62,358 nt of DNA from JAVBJN01 sp031546985 (GCA_031546985.1 JAVBJN010000066.1:1-62358); one strand, 5' to 3'; counted from the first letter of the stretch, positions 9,139-18,237 are shown. Numbers and translations: made by a program. The notes: generated from the letters alone by a model not told the origin.

Positions 9139-9699
9139 ATGAGCACGCTGTTTACCACCATTTACGTGATCTGGCTTTTGTCCGAGATTTTACTGAACCG
9201 CCTGGTGCGGTCCGGTGCCACAGACCAGCCCCAATCCGATAAAAATACCCTGCGGCTGATATGGATTGTGGTGGTGATGAGTATACTGGCAGCCTATTAT
9301 ATTGCCAGAATGGTAAGCTGCCCGATAGGCCCTGCCCGCACCATTCCGTATGTTGGAATAGCGATGGTACTATTGGGCGTTATTGCCCGCCTTCTGATTA
9401 TTCGCTCGCTGGGCCGTTTTTTTACCGTAGATGTTACCATTCGTGAGGGGCACGTACTTAAAACCGATGGCATTTACGCCTACCTGCGGCATCCTTCTTA
9501 CGCAGCATCTTTGTTGTCTTTTATTGGATTTGGCTTATCGCTCAACAACTGGATTGCACTGGCTATCGTAACCGTAGCTGTGTTTACGGTTTTTATTCGC
9601 CGCATCCATGTAGAAGAAACGGTGCTTATCCGTCAGTTTGGAGAAGCATACATTGCTTACCAGCGCAAAACACGCAGATTGGTTCCTTTTGTGTATTGA
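9139..9699 (+). CDS. Isoprenylcysteine carboxyl methyltransferase (ICMT)-like membrane protein
   Basis: The 186-residue protein has about five hydrophobic segments and the C-terminal signature of the ICMT/phospholipid methyltransferase family: LKTDGIYAYLRHPSYAASLL, then hydrophobic helices, then RRIHVEETVLIRQFGEAYIAYQRKTRRLVP. In this family the RHP and the E of EE near the C terminus bind S-adenosylmethionine and the substrate end. Bacterial members methylate small lipophilic or unknown substrates, since prenylated proteins are absent. The protein should sit in the inner membrane. Confidence 0.85.
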   Translation: MSTLFTTIYVIWLLSEILLNRLVRSGATDQPQSDKNTLRLIWIVVVMSILAAYYIARMVSCPIGPARTIPYVGIAMVLLGVIARLLIIRSLGRFFTVDVTIREGHVLKTDGIYAYLRHPSYAASLLSFIGFGLSLNNWIALAIVTVAVFTVFIRRIHVEETVLIRQFGEAYIAYQRKTRRLVPFVY

Positions 9700-9754
9700 T
9701 TTACAGCCCATCCCCTTATCATTCAATATTGCTAAACCATTCAACACTTTACTT

Positions 9755-10297
9755 ATGGATATTCAAACCGCCTACCAGGAAGCCATAAAATATGCCGCCG
9801 TAAAACATGCGCAGACGGGACAAACAGTGAGCGACTCCGATGTGCCGTACCTGGCGCATGTATGCAATGTGGCGATGGAAATATTGGTGGCCGCACCAAA
9901 TAGTGCCGGTTTCGACACGGTTTTTGCCGTGCAAGCCGCTTTGCTGCACGATACCCTGGAAGATACGGCTGCCAAAGATTACGAAATTGCAGAGGCTTTT
10001 GGCGTAGATATTCTGCAAGCAGTACAAGCCCTCACTAAAGATGAAAGCCTGCCCAAAGCGGAGCAAATGAGCGATAGCCTCAACCGCATTAAAAAACTAC
10101 GCAAAGAAGTATGGGCAGTAAAGCTGGCCGATAGAATTACCAACCTGCAACCGCCGCCGGTTTCGTGGACGCATGAGAAACGAAAGACTTACCTGGAAGA
10201 GTCTCACCAGATCCTCGATGCTTTGAAAGGCGGTAATGCATACCTCGAAGACCGGTTGGTGCACAAGATCCGCGAGTATGAGCAGTATTTTGAGTGA
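9755..10297 (+). CDS. HD-domain protein, small alarmone hydrolase (MESH1)-like
   Basis: The 180-residue protein carries the metal-binding set of the RelA/SpoT hydrolase domain: His35 (YLAH), His65-Asp66 (LLHDTLEDT, with Glu69-Asp70) and Asp126 (VKLADRITNL). There is no synthetase, TGS or ACT domain, so it resembles stand-alone small alarmone hydrolases that remove the 3' diphosphate of (p)ppGpp. The basic substrate loop is replaced by an atypical TVSDSD, so the substrate could be another nucleotide. An in-frame start at 9638 would run back inside the ICMT-like gene; the ATG at 9755 gives the usual family N terminus. Confidence 0.8.
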   Translation: MDIQTAYQEAIKYAAVKHAQTGQTVSDSDVPYLAHVCNVAMEILVAAPNSAGFDTVFAVQAALLHDTLEDTAAKDYEIAEAFGVDILQAVQALTKDESLPKAEQMSDSLNRIKKLRKEVWAVKLADRITNLQPPPVSWTHEKRKTYLEESHQILDALKGGNAYLEDRLVHKIREYEQYFE

Positions 10298-10330
10298 TCT
10301 GTGCTTACATTTACGCATCAAAAAATAGTC

Positions 10331-10915
10331 ATGAAAAAATACCTCTTGCTGCTGGCCACCTTGCTTATGTCTTTTGCCGCGATAGATAAAACCGCGAAAG
10401 ACAATATTGGCGTGCCGGGTCCGCTTACGTTTAATAAAACCAGTTTTAAACTGGCCTGGAGCGACAAACCCAATGATGGCTATTTTATACAGGAATACCT
10501 GCCTGCGGGAGAAACGGTAACTGATTTTAAGAATATGCTTACCATTCATTTCTTCAAAAAGGAAGTATGGGTAAAAGATGCCGTAGCGCAAAAAGTAGAA
10601 GAGTTGAACGCCCGTAAGAAAACCGATATTGTTTGCAATTACCAGGTTAATGAAAGTCCGGATGGTAAGGAGTTGATGGTCGATTTTTTGCTGAGCGAAG
10701 GCTCGGCAGAAGAACTGTCTGTTATCGAATTTAACGTGTACCGGTACAAACAGGTTGTTTTTGGCGATAAGAAGAGCGGGATAGTGGTGTATGCTTTCTC
10801 TAAACGGGCTTATGGCAATGACATTACCCCGTTTTTAAAAAACCTGAAAGAGAACCGGAACACCTGGATCAACGCTATGGCAGAAACGACCATGCCTAAT
10901 GTAAAAGTTCCTTAA
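10331..10915 (+). CDS. Secreted protein of unknown function (194 aa)
   Basis: The chosen ATG gives a typical signal peptide, MKKYLLLLATLLMSFAAI, with cleavage near residue 18-20. An in-frame ATG at 10301 only adds ten residues without family support. The mature part is charged and mixed alpha/beta (NDGYFIQEYLPAGETVTDFKN, then EFNVYRYKQV and a C-terminal NTWINAMAE helix). I do not recognise the family. It should be periplasmic. Confidence 0.65.
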   Translation: MKKYLLLLATLLMSFAAIDKTAKDNIGVPGPLTFNKTSFKLAWSDKPNDGYFIQEYLPAGETVTDFKNMLTIHFFKKEVWVKDAVAQKVEELNARKKTDIVCNYQVNESPDGKELMVDFLLSEGSAEELSVIEFNVYRYKQVVFGDKKSGIVVYAFSKRAYGNDITPFLKNLKENRNTWINAMAETTMPNVKVP

Positions 10916-10933
10916 CGCTGTAGAACAGACTTT

Positions 10934-11431
10934 ATGCCCAGACCGCAGGATAAAACCCAATTGCTACAGTTGAGCAAGGAGCATTTTGCCCAACTGACGG
11001 CTTTAATAGCTTCCTTTCCCGAAGATACCTTGCAACAACCGTTTCCGGAGCAATACATGAACCGCAATGTGCGGGACGTGCTGGCGCACCTGCACCAATG
11101 GCACCTGTTTTTCCTGGATTGGTATAAAACAGGCATGGCCGGAGCTAAACCGGTGATGCCTGCCCAGGGTTACACCTGGAAAACCGTACCGGAGCTAAAC
11201 CGTCACATTAATGAACAGTACCGCACGGTTAAGCTCCCCAAAGTGCAGGCCTTGCTAAACGAATCTTACCAGAAAGTGCAGGATATAATTGCAAAGCACA
11301 GCAACGAAGAGTTGTTTGAGAAGAAACGCTACGCGTGGACGGGTTCTACTTCGCTCGGTTCCTATCTCGTTTCTGCAACCTCCAGCCATTACGACTGGGC
11401 TATAAAACTCATTAAAAAAGCGCTCCGGTAA
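10934..11431 (+). CDS. ClbS/DfsB-like four-helix bundle protein
   Basis: The 165 residues match the DfsB/ClbS family (formerly DUF1706): an N-terminal KTQLLQLSKEHFAQLTALI helix, NRNVRDVLAHLHQWHLFFLDWYK, a GYTWKTVPELNRHI element and a closing SSHYDWAIKLIKKALR. Related proteins are DinB-like helical bundles; ClbS itself protects its host from colibactin, while most members are uncharacterised. It follows the secreted protein by 18 bases and precedes the SRPBCC gene by 45 bases. The particular substrate is unknown. Confidence 0.8.
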   Translation: MPRPQDKTQLLQLSKEHFAQLTALIASFPEDTLQQPFPEQYMNRNVRDVLAHLHQWHLFFLDWYKTGMAGAKPVMPAQGYTWKTVPELNRHINEQYRTVKLPKVQALLNESYQKVQDIIAKHSNEELFEKKRYAWTGSTSLGSYLVSATSSHYDWAIKLIKKALR

Positions 11432-11476
11432 ATTGCGGGTAGCTTAATTTTGCATTGTAGCTAAAAAGCATCACTT

Positions 11477-11899
11477 ATGGTAAAGAATATTTCGATACTC
11501 ACCATTAACGCGCCTGCAGCGCAGGTTTGGAAAGCGCTTACCGCACCTGAGCTGGTTAAGCTCTGGCAGTATGGCAGTGTATTGCAAACCGACTGGAGGC
11601 CCGGCAGCAGCATACGTTTCCGCACCGAGTGGCAGGATAAAGTGTTTGAGCAATGGGGCACCGTGCTTGATTTTAAACCTAATGAGCGGATCCGCTACAG
11701 CCTGTTTGCACCACGCCCCGACCTGGAAGACAAGCCAGAGAACTATTTTGTAATGAACTACCTACTTACCGAATCGGAAGGCCAGACCAAACTGCAAATT
11801 ATACAGGAAGACGGCCGCCCCGGCGCCATGCAGGAAGCGCCACAGGGCGATGAAAACCCGGTATTGCAATTGCTCAAAGAAGTAGCAGAAAGGAAGTAA
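11477..11899 (+). CDS. SRPBCC (AHSA1/START-like) protein
   Basis: The 140-residue protein shows the helix-grip pattern of the SRPBCC superfamily, AHSA1 type: ISILTINAPAAQVWKALTAPELVKLW, a GSSIRFR strand, EQWGTVLDFKPNERIRYSLF, and the C-terminal helix LQLLKEVAERK. Such proteins bind hydrophobic ligands or act as co-chaperones. It ends four bases before the Crp/Fnr gene, so the two are probably one transcript. A TAATTTTG element (11445-11452), matching the Bacteroidota -7 consensus, lies 25 bases before its start. Confidence 0.8.
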   Translation: MVKNISILTINAPAAQVWKALTAPELVKLWQYGSVLQTDWRPGSSIRFRTEWQDKVFEQWGTVLDFKPNERIRYSLFAPRPDLEDKPENYFVMNYLLTESEGQTKLQIIQEDGRPGAMQEAPQGDENPVLQLLKEVAERK

Positions 11900-11903
11900 A
11901 CAG

Positions 11904-12494
11904 ATGCCAGAACAGATATCACCTCTGCTTTCTTTTATCCGGTCTCTGCTGCCGTTTTCGGACGAAAGCTGGCAGTCGTTGCAGCCTGCATTAACCCAAC
12001 TGGAATACAAAAAGGGTACTTATTTGTTGCGCGAAGGAGCCATAAGCAATGCTTTCTTTTTTATCGAAAACGGATATTGCCGCAGTTGCTACAACAAAGA
12101 CGGTGTAGAAAAGAATACAGCCTTTTATTTTGAAGGCGATATAGCGGCCAATATTAAAAGCTTTGGAAGCGGCGAACCCTCCGCCTATCATATTATAGCC
12201 TGCGAACCGCTTACTGCCATTGCGTTTGATAAGCCATTGCTGATGGCGATAGCGCAACAAGTGCCGGAGGTAGAAGCATTGGGCAGGCATTGCATCCGCA
12301 GGTTTGCCACCCGGCAAGAGGAGTTTGCGCAGCTCTTTGCGCTTTTTTCGGCAGAGGAGCGCTATACCTATCTCGAAACACACTGGCCTGCCATGCTGCA
12401 ACGGGTATCGCTCACCCAACTGTCTTCCTTTCTGGGCATTGCCCGGGAAACCCTCAGCCGCATCCGTAAGCGCAGGAGCCAGCACGGTTTGTGA
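11904..12494 (+). CDS. Crp/Fnr-family transcriptional regulator
   Basis: Residues about 25-115 form a cyclic-nucleotide-binding-type beta roll (YKKGTYLLREGAISNAFFFIENGYCR, then DGVEKNTAFYFEGDI). Residues about 145-190 carry the winged-helix domain with recognition helix LTQLSSFLGIARETLSRIRK. The cAMP-binding arginine pattern of E. coli CRP is not obvious, and there is no Fnr-type cysteine cluster, so the effector is unknown. The stop codon lies inside a perfect CRP-like palindrome (12490-12505) that faces the downstream VOC gene. Confidence 0.88.
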   Translation: MPEQISPLLSFIRSLLPFSDESWQSLQPALTQLEYKKGTYLLREGAISNAFFFIENGYCRSCYNKDGVEKNTAFYFEGDIAANIKSFGSGEPSAYHIIACEPLTAIAFDKPLLMAIAQQVPEVEALGRHCIRRFATRQEEFAQLFALFSAEERYTYLETHWPAMLQRVSLTQLSSFLGIARETLSRIRKRRSQHGL

Positions 12495-12535
12495 CGATCG
12501 TCACAGGTGTAAACCGCTTGTTGTATTCATCTTTG
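12490..12535 (+). promoter_or_regulatory. Crp-type operator plus -7 element for the VOC gene
   Basis: TGTGACGATCGTCACA (12490-12505) is a perfect 16-bp palindrome identical to the classical CRP half-sites TGTGA-N6-TCACA, centred at 12497.5. A -7 like element CATCTTTG follows at 12528-12535. The palindrome centre is 37.5 bases before the last G of that element, which would put it near -41.5, a class II activator position. No good -33 element is present, as expected for activator dependence. The promoter call is inference. Confidence 0.65.
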
Positions 12536-12545
12536 TAGTACAAAA

Positions 12546-12968
12546 ATGACTACTATGATGATGCGTAAAATCAGCCCCGAAACCAATGTGGTAAACTGGT
12601 TCGAAATTCCGGTTCTGGATACTGCAAGAGCCAAAAAATTCTACGAAACCATCCTGGATATCAGTATGCAGACCCGCAGGTTTGAAGAAACAGGGGAGGA
12701 ACTTACCCTGTTTCCTGCTACACCATTTGTAATCCAGGCTACTTCTGGCCGTGTTACCGGAGGGCTTACCAAAGGCCCCAATGCCAAGCCCTCGGCAGAA
12801 GGCGCGCTGGTGTACCTCAATGCCAACCCTTCTATACAGGCGATAATCAATAGAATTGTGCCTGCAGGCGGCAAGGTGCTGGTGCCTAAAACCGAAATGA
12901 TAGCAGGTTTTATAGCCGTGTTTCTCGATACCGAGGGCAACCGGGTCGCTTTGCATGCTATTGGCTAA
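12546..12968 (+). CDS. VOC-family (glyoxalase/bleomycin-resistance-like) protein
   Basis: The 140-residue protein has one vicinal-oxygen-chelate module pair: NVVNWFEIPVLDTARAKKFYETIL at the start and a second half ending GFIAVFLDTEGNRVALHAIG. The Glu of FEIPV and Glu of DTEGN occupy the usual metal positions, though a metal His is not obvious. VOC proteins include lyases, dioxygenases and drug-binding proteins; the substrate is unknown. Alternative starts lie three to five codons downstream (MMMRK). It is probably controlled by the Crp/Fnr protein encoded immediately before it. Confidence 0.82.
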   Translation: MTTMMMRKISPETNVVNWFEIPVLDTARAKKFYETILDISMQTRRFEETGEELTLFPATPFVIQATSGRVTGGLTKGPNAKPSAEGALVYLNANPSIQAIINRIVPAGGKVLVPKTEMIAGFIAVFLDTEGNRVALHAIG

Positions 12969-12985
12969 AATGAATTGAATAATGC

Positions 12986-13014
12986 AAAAAGCCGGGTATA
13001 ATGCCCGGCTTTTT
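12986..13014. terminator. Bidirectional terminator between convergent genes
   Basis: A perfect 11-bp stem (AAAAAGCCGGG / CCCGGCTTTTT) with a 7-base loop lies between the VOC gene and the leftward WG-repeat gene and can serve both strands. Confidence 0.88.
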
Positions 13015-13035
13015 ACATTGAATATAGTAGCCGTT

Positions 13036-16000
13036 TTATCTGAACATACTGAACCCGCTTTTCAGCTTCTTAACAGCTTCCTGCGCTTGCGCAATATTGG
13101 TGAGCTTAAAGTCTTCCAGCACATTGCCCTCAAGGTCTATAATGCCCCAGTAGGTACCTTTTCTGGCAAAATACAATGGTGGTTGGTCTGAGGCATATTC
13201 CAGTTCGTCAAAGCACTGTTTTACAATGGTTTTGGCCTTAACCTGTAGTAAGCAACTTCCCTTTTCATTTTGGGCGATAGCGGTAGAGTCGTTTATAAAA
13301 TCAATCTCGTCGTACTCTACCGCCAGTACCATTTTTTTCTGTATGCTCAGCAAGCCCACTTTACCGGCCTTGCTGATGATAAAATAGCCAGCGTGTTTTT
13401 CCCAATCTTTAAACGAACCGGGCTTGCCATCTTTGCCCAGCGGAGTGTAGCCGGAGCCTTTAAACTCTTCCATGGTATAACCTGCGGAAATTATTGGCTT
13501 TCCCCGGTCGTCGATTACCGTAGTCTGGTCGTTTTGGGTGATGGTCCAGTATGCCGTATGGTTGTTTATTTCTGCCCCACAAGGCACCCTGAATTTTTCG
13601 TTACCGGCTTCACTGTAGATGACCTGTGTGCACTTACCGTTTTCTTCCAGTTGCGCGCTAAAGCCATAAGACTCGTATGCAATGTTTTGGTATTGCGGCG
13701 GAATAACCGCTTTTTTTAACCTCGTATCGTATATGCCATACTTGCCATTTTCTTTAAACAGAAACAGGTCGCTTTGGTACACATATAATGCCTCGTAAGG
13801 TTCTTTCTCCAGTTTGCTGCTGTTAATGGTTTCATCTGCATTCATATACAGGTTTTGCCATTGGGTGCCGTTGCTCACCTTTACTTCTGAGAGCCTGGCC
13901 GCATAGCGCGAAGCCTCCTGCCACGGGCCGCTTAAGATATTGTTGCGGTTGTCTACAACATAGAATGCACCTGCTTTTTTTACCAATGCAAAACCACCCC
14001 TTTCAAAACTGGTGTACATAAAAATGCTGTCGTACTCAAAGGGCAGCATGGTAGCATAGGTGTAGCGGTGCATAATGCCATTTTTGCCATTTTTGCGCAG
14101 CTGCATATAGGTTTCATACCGCACCGGGGGAATGGTATCGTACTCAGCCGGGAGTACCCAGCCCTGTTGCAGATTGGCAATGCCCCATTTACCGGAGCTG
14201 CCACGGGCCACAACCACAGTATCGTATTCGCTGTGCCACAGTACCGGTTGGGTAAAGATGCGGCTACTGCCCGATTGTGTGTTTACTACCTTCCAACCGT
14301 TTTTTACCGGGTATACGGTAAGCAGGCCGGAGGCATAACTCTTGCCCAGTAAGCGGTAATAGAACCCGTTTTCGCTTTGCCGGTTGGCCGCGTCGGTTTG
14401 CCAGGTCGTATCGGGAGGTTTTTGGGGGTGCAGCAGATCAAATACCAGGTATTGGGCGTGCGCTTTACGGGCTATAGCCAATGCAGGCGCCAGCCAAAAG
14501 CTATCGGCGGTGGTAAAAGGAATTACATAGCGGCTGCTGGTGTCCAGCACAGAAAAGCGCTTGCCCGATGAGTCGGGATAGAGTAAAAAATGGCCTGCCT
14601 GGTACTGGTCGGTGGTATAGATATTGGTCTGCGCTATCTCTTTAAGCTGTTTGTTAATGATAACGCCTTTGGGCTGTGGCTTGTAAGTCGTTACCAGCTT
14701 TTTAAAATACTTGTTGGCATCCGGCACTTCGGAACTATACCCTGGTATAATAGCATGATCGGCCACCATTTTGAATGAGGTGCCGGTAACCCGGGTGTAC
14801 AAGGCTTTGTTGCGGTCAAGTATAGAGTCGCCGCTGGCAGCGCTCCATGCAGGCTGGGCTTTTAGGCCTGTAGCCAATATTTTTCCGGTTGGGCTTATGA
14901 TCGAATACATGCCTTTTTGGCCCAGCCAATAATTACCTAAATGCGATCCCTGGTCATCGTATTGGGCGGTGTACACGGTGTCGCCGTAATAGTTGATAAA
15001 ACCATACTGGTTATTGGTTTTAAAGATATAGTCGCCAAAAGGACTGGCTATTGCGCCATAGCCTTTAAAGCGGGTAGGCAGCAGTCGACCATCTTCGGTA
15101 GCCAGAAAGAAAGAATCGTTGCGGCCCAGCAGGTACAGGCTATATTGGTAGAGGTAATCTACACTGTTATACCCAGGCGGCACAATGGTATCGCCATTGG
15201 CAGCAAGTATGATGGTTTCTTCTTTGCGATGGGTAATAAAGGTTTGTACCTCCTGCCCGCAGGCATTGGCGCGGGTTTGAGGGTAAACGGTTTCGTCGTA
15301 GACCGGCGGTATGATTATATTAAACTTGTAATCGGCAATGCCAAAATGCTCGTTCCGGAGCTGGTAAAACCGGTCTTGCAGGCGGGGTACTTCGGTAAGG
15401 CCCGTAACTAAAACCTTGCCTTGGGTGTTAATAACCTGGTAGCGCAGGTCGCCGGGTTGGTTAAGGGCTACCGCGTAAATACTGTCCGACAGGATCTGAA
15501 GATATTTGTAAGCCGGTTGCAATACCCAGTTCATATTGGTATCCATTACCCCGTACAAACCTGCTTTGTTTTGTACCGCTACATTGGGCGTTGCAACGTA
15601 ATTGTTAAGCATGGGTGTGCCAGCAAATGGTTTTCCGGTAACAGATACCCATTGGGCGTCTTCGGCAGCGTTGGTTGCATCATACCTTGTATAGCGGCTT
15701 TTGGTGTTTGGGTTACCTTCCAGCATGAGTTTGCCATTTAGGGCAGTTGCCAGCACCGCTCCGGCGTAGGTTTTGCGGGTGGGTATATGATACACCTGCA
15801 TGACCGGCTCATCGGCATTGCGGCGCGTGTGGCTAATGAGTATCCAATCTTTAATGATGGGGGCACCGCCTATATCGGTAACGCCAATGCTGCTGTAACC
15901 TGTTTCTGAAGCCGCAAATATTTTGCGGAACCTGGCATCGAAAAGGGTGTGGGTTTCATAACCAAAAGATGCAGAGTAGGCGCTGCCGCCCACTTGTTCA

Positions 16001-16902
16001 ATACTGGTATAAGTGGGTTCTACAATGATTTTTCCATTGCGGTCCATTACGCCACGGGCATTGCCTGCTTCAAAACAAACATACTGGCTGCTGCCCAGCG
16101 AATGGAAATCGTCGTATTTAAAATAGGTAATAGGCACGCCATTGCTGTTGAGCATGGCCCAGCTGCCAAACCGCTGCCCCAGCAGTATGCCGTTAAATGA
16201 TTTACAGTTTTGGTAAGCGGTATGCCGCAGCAGTTTACCTGTTATGGTATAAATATCCAAACTATCGGGCAGGTAGCCGTAAATGTAATCGTTATCGGGC
16301 CAGAGGCGTTCGTATCTGAAAGGGATGACAACTTTATTCTGTGTGTCGATAGCGCCCGTTAACCGGCCTGTTTTTTCGGGAAGGAGCAGCAGCGGGTAAC
16401 ACACTGCTTCGTAATTGCTGGGGTGACCGTACTCTTGTGGTATAATCCATCGGCCGGTATGGTCTGCCACACCCGTTTTTCCTTCCTTGTCAAACAGGAG
16501 GTACCAGGGCGCAGGGTCTTTGGCGGCCATATCGCGCAGGTCATTATTGGCTATCAGCGGAAAAGGATGCGCCTTGTAATAAGCGGGCGAAGGAATAGCC
16601 CAGTAATCGGACGATATATCCCAGGGTTTTATTTTCGATGCAGCGCCGCTGGCCAGGTTAAGGGCATAGTTCAGATCGGCGTGTGAGTTGTACTGCACTG
16701 GCAACACTGGTTTGCCCAGGCTATCCAGCAGGCCAAATTTTCCGTTACTGCGCACTTCAAACCTGCCCCCGCAAAAGGTAACCCAATCGTATTGGTCGAG
16801 CAGTTTTTTATACGTTTCATAAGTGGCAGGAGATTGCGCCTGTGCCCGGGGATGAAGCAAGCTCAGGACTAGCAGTAATATTGCAGCCAAAAATCTGGTC
16901 AT
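13036..16902 (-). CDS. Giant WG-repeat secreted protein (1,288 aa)
   Basis: Residues 1-22 are a signal peptide (FLAAILLLVLSLL, cleavage near AQA). The rest is built of many WG-type beta repeats of about 30-50 residues: GRFEVRSNGKFGLLDSLGKPVLPVQY, RGVMDRNGKIIVEPTYTSI, GKWGIANLQQGWVLPAEYD, GKYGIYDTRLKKAVIPPQYQ, GKVGLLSIQKKMVLAVEYDEI. WG repeats form beta-propeller-like structures in surface or periplasmic proteins, with no general enzymatic role. Its length is at the upper end for the family. It probably starts its own transcript: about 100 bases separate it from the methyltransferase stop. Those bases hold a small CTGCAA-ATG-TTGCAG dyad (16961-16975) of unknown meaning. Confidence 0.85.
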   Translation of the reverse strand: MTRFLAAILLLVLSLLHPRAQAQSPATYETYKKLLDQYDWVTFCGGRFEVRSNGKFGLLDSLGKPVLPVQYNSHADLNYALNLASGAASKIKPWDISSDYWAIPSPAYYKAHPFPLIANNDLRDMAAKDPAPWYLLFDKEGKTGVADHTGRWIIPQEYGHPSNYEAVCYPLLLLPEKTGRLTGAIDTQNKVVIPFRYERLWPDNDYIYGYLPDSLDIYTITGKLLRHTAYQNCKSFNGILLGQRFGSWAMLNSNGVPITYFKYDDFHSLGSSQYVCFEAGNARGVMDRNGKIIVEPTYTSIEQVGGSAYSASFGYETHTLFDARFRKIFAASETGYSSIGVTDIGGAPIIKDWILISHTRRNADEPVMQVYHIPTRKTYAGAVLATALNGKLMLEGNPNTKSRYTRYDATNAAEDAQWVSVTGKPFAGTPMLNNYVATPNVAVQNKAGLYGVMDTNMNWVLQPAYKYLQILSDSIYAVALNQPGDLRYQVINTQGKVLVTGLTEVPRLQDRFYQLRNEHFGIADYKFNIIIPPVYDETVYPQTRANACGQEVQTFITHRKEETIILAANGDTIVPPGYNSVDYLYQYSLYLLGRNDSFFLATEDGRLLPTRFKGYGAIASPFGDYIFKTNNQYGFINYYGDTVYTAQYDDQGSHLGNYWLGQKGMYSIISPTGKILATGLKAQPAWSAASGDSILDRNKALYTRVTGTSFKMVADHAIIPGYSSEVPDANKYFKKLVTTYKPQPKGVIINKQLKEIAQTNIYTTDQYQAGHFLLYPDSSGKRFSVLDTSSRYVIPFTTADSFWLAPALAIARKAHAQYLVFDLLHPQKPPDTTWQTDAANRQSENGFYYRLLGKSYASGLLTVYPVKNGWKVVNTQSGSSRIFTQPVLWHSEYDTVVVARGSSGKWGIANLQQGWVLPAEYDTIPPVRYETYMQLRKNGKNGIMHRYTYATMLPFEYDSIFMYTSFERGGFALVKKAGAFYVVDNRNNILSGPWQEASRYAARLSEVKVSNGTQWQNLYMNADETINSSKLEKEPYEALYVYQSDLFLFKENGKYGIYDTRLKKAVIPPQYQNIAYESYGFSAQLEENGKCTQVIYSEAGNEKFRVPCGAEINNHTAYWTITQNDQTTVIDDRGKPIISAGYTMEEFKGSGYTPLGKDGKPGSFKDWEKHAGYFIISKAGKVGLLSIQKKMVLAVEYDEIDFINDSTAIAQNEKGSCLLQVKAKTIVKQCFDELEYASDQPPLYFARKGTYWGIIDLEGNVLEDFKLTNIAQAQEAVKKLKSGFSMFR

Positions 16903-17004
16903 GGTGCATTGAAGTTAATGCAATATGAATGTATGTTGTATGCTGCAATATGTTAATCTGCTGCAAATGTTGCAGGCAAAAAAACGAGAGAATGGGGTAG
17001 TGGT

Positions 17005-17790
17005 TTACTCCGGCTTGTTGGCAAAATAAAACATGTAGTCGCCCAGCCGGTTGCGGTATTTGGTTTTAATGGCGGGGAAAGCGCCCGATAAAATGTCTTC
17101 CTGCAAAGAGGCCAGTCCCTCCTGCAATTCGGTGGTATCGGCATGCATCCGGAAAGCAGAAGTGCAATCGCGGTATTCGGCTTGCAGGCATTTTTCAGGT
17201 TCATGTTTACAGGCGTAGAGAAAATGATCCTGCAGATCGGGCAGCACAAAGTATTTTTCGTACTGCACATTGTTGTAGCCGCTGTTTTCCAGCAGTTGAA
17301 CCATGCCCGGCAGCGAAGGAATTAAGGGTTTGCAACGCTCAATCATGCGGGGGAAGTAGTGGCGCAGCCAGTAACCGTCCATTTGCTCGGGTGTAAAACT
17401 GAATATGGTAATGCGGCCGCCGGGTTTTAAAACACGTAAGGCTTCGTGTAATCCTTTGGTGGCATCTTGCCAGTGGTGCAGGGTAAGTACGCAAAGTATG
17501 CCGTCAAAGTGATTGTCGGGAAAAGGAATGGCTTCTGCTGTGGCATTAATAAAGGTAACAGCCGGATTGTTGTTTCTTGCAGCTTCCAGCATGGTTTCGG
17601 AAGGGTCTATACCTGTAAAATCCAATTGCTTGCGGGTCAGCGCCTGTATATAGTTGCCGGTGCCGCAGCCAATTTCGAGGTAGTGGCCTTGTGGTACTGG
17701 TTTCAGCAGGGTGAGCATCCGGTAGGTAAGATAAGGATCGGCGCGCCTGCCGGTGTTGTAGTTGTTGCCGATGGTGTCGTAAATGGCCAT
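17005..17790 (-). CDS. Class I SAM-dependent methyltransferase
   Basis: The start MAIYDTIGNNYNTGRRADPYL is followed by motif I LEIGCGTGNYIQAL, an acidic SAM-ribose residue in DFTGIDPSETML, and motif FPDNHFDGILCVLTLHHW, with the RVLKPGGRITIFS motif after. This is a Methyltransf_11 type domain with a C-terminal extension. The ATG at 17790 follows the stop of the upstream gene by two bases; an in-frame start at 17823 would overlap that gene and add 11 non-family residues. The methyl acceptor is not identifiable. Confidence 0.85.
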   Translation of the reverse strand: MAIYDTIGNNYNTGRRADPYLTYRMLTLLKPVPQGHYLEIGCGTGNYIQALTRKQLDFTGIDPSETMLEAARNNNPAVTFINATAEAIPFPDNHFDGILCVLTLHHWQDATKGLHEALRVLKPGGRITIFSFTPEQMDGYWLRHYFPRMIERCKPLIPSLPGMVQLLENSGYNNVQYEKYFVLPDLQDHFLYACKHEPEKCLQAEYRDCTSAFRMHADTTELQEGLASLQEDILSGAFPAIKTKYRNRLGDYMFYFANKPE

Positions 17791-17792
17791 GG

Positions 17793-18083
17793 TTAATACG
17801 TGTTGTTTTTCCAATACCACCATTTCAGCTTTACAGGGTCCCGCAGTTCATTTTCGGTTTCGGCGTAGTAAACCGCGCAGCGGAAGGTGTACAATAAGCA
17901 AGGGTCCGGCACTGCGCCTGTGTGCTCATTCGATAGCCGGTATAAGGTTTCGGGTTTCTTGCCCCTGAGCTGCTTTACCGATGTAATGCCAATGTCCCAA
18001 AGGTAATTGGCAACCGCCATGCCTACGCCGGGAATTTGTTTCAGATCCTGGATAGCTTGTTTCTTTTGTTCGGTCGCAATCAT
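17793..18083 (-). CDS. Helix-hairpin-helix protein, Cdd1 (pathogenicity locus) family
   Basis: The 96-residue protein starts with a helix-hairpin-helix (AIQDLKQIPGVGMAVANYLWDIGITSVKQLRGKKPETLY) and ends with the family's conserved C-terminal part (DPCLLYTFRCAVYYAE, then LKWWYWK). This matches the small Cdd1 family, whose function is unknown although the HhH suggests nucleic-acid contact. It is directly followed by the methyltransferase with a two-base gap, so the pair is translationally coupled. Confidence 0.85.
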   Translation of the reverse strand: MIATEQKKQAIQDLKQIPGVGMAVANYLWDIGITSVKQLRGKKPETLYRLSNEHTGAVPDPCLLYTFRCAVYYAETENELRDPVKLKWWYWKNNTY

Positions 18084-18237
18084 AGATCGGGTGTTTGCTA
18101 CAGCCGGAATGCTGGTGTTTTGGATACTGTAAGTTATCGATTTTGGGGCAGAATATGAAATTTAAAACGGATGGGTGATGTGGTGAAAATTGAAACGGTG
18201 TGCACCAATTTTGCCAGCTTTCTTGTAATATCGCAGT

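Noticed and set aside
16961..16975. CTGCAA-ATG-TTGCAG dyad before the WG-repeat gene.
   Set aside because: Short, with no promoter at a meaningful distance; noted only in the gene entry.
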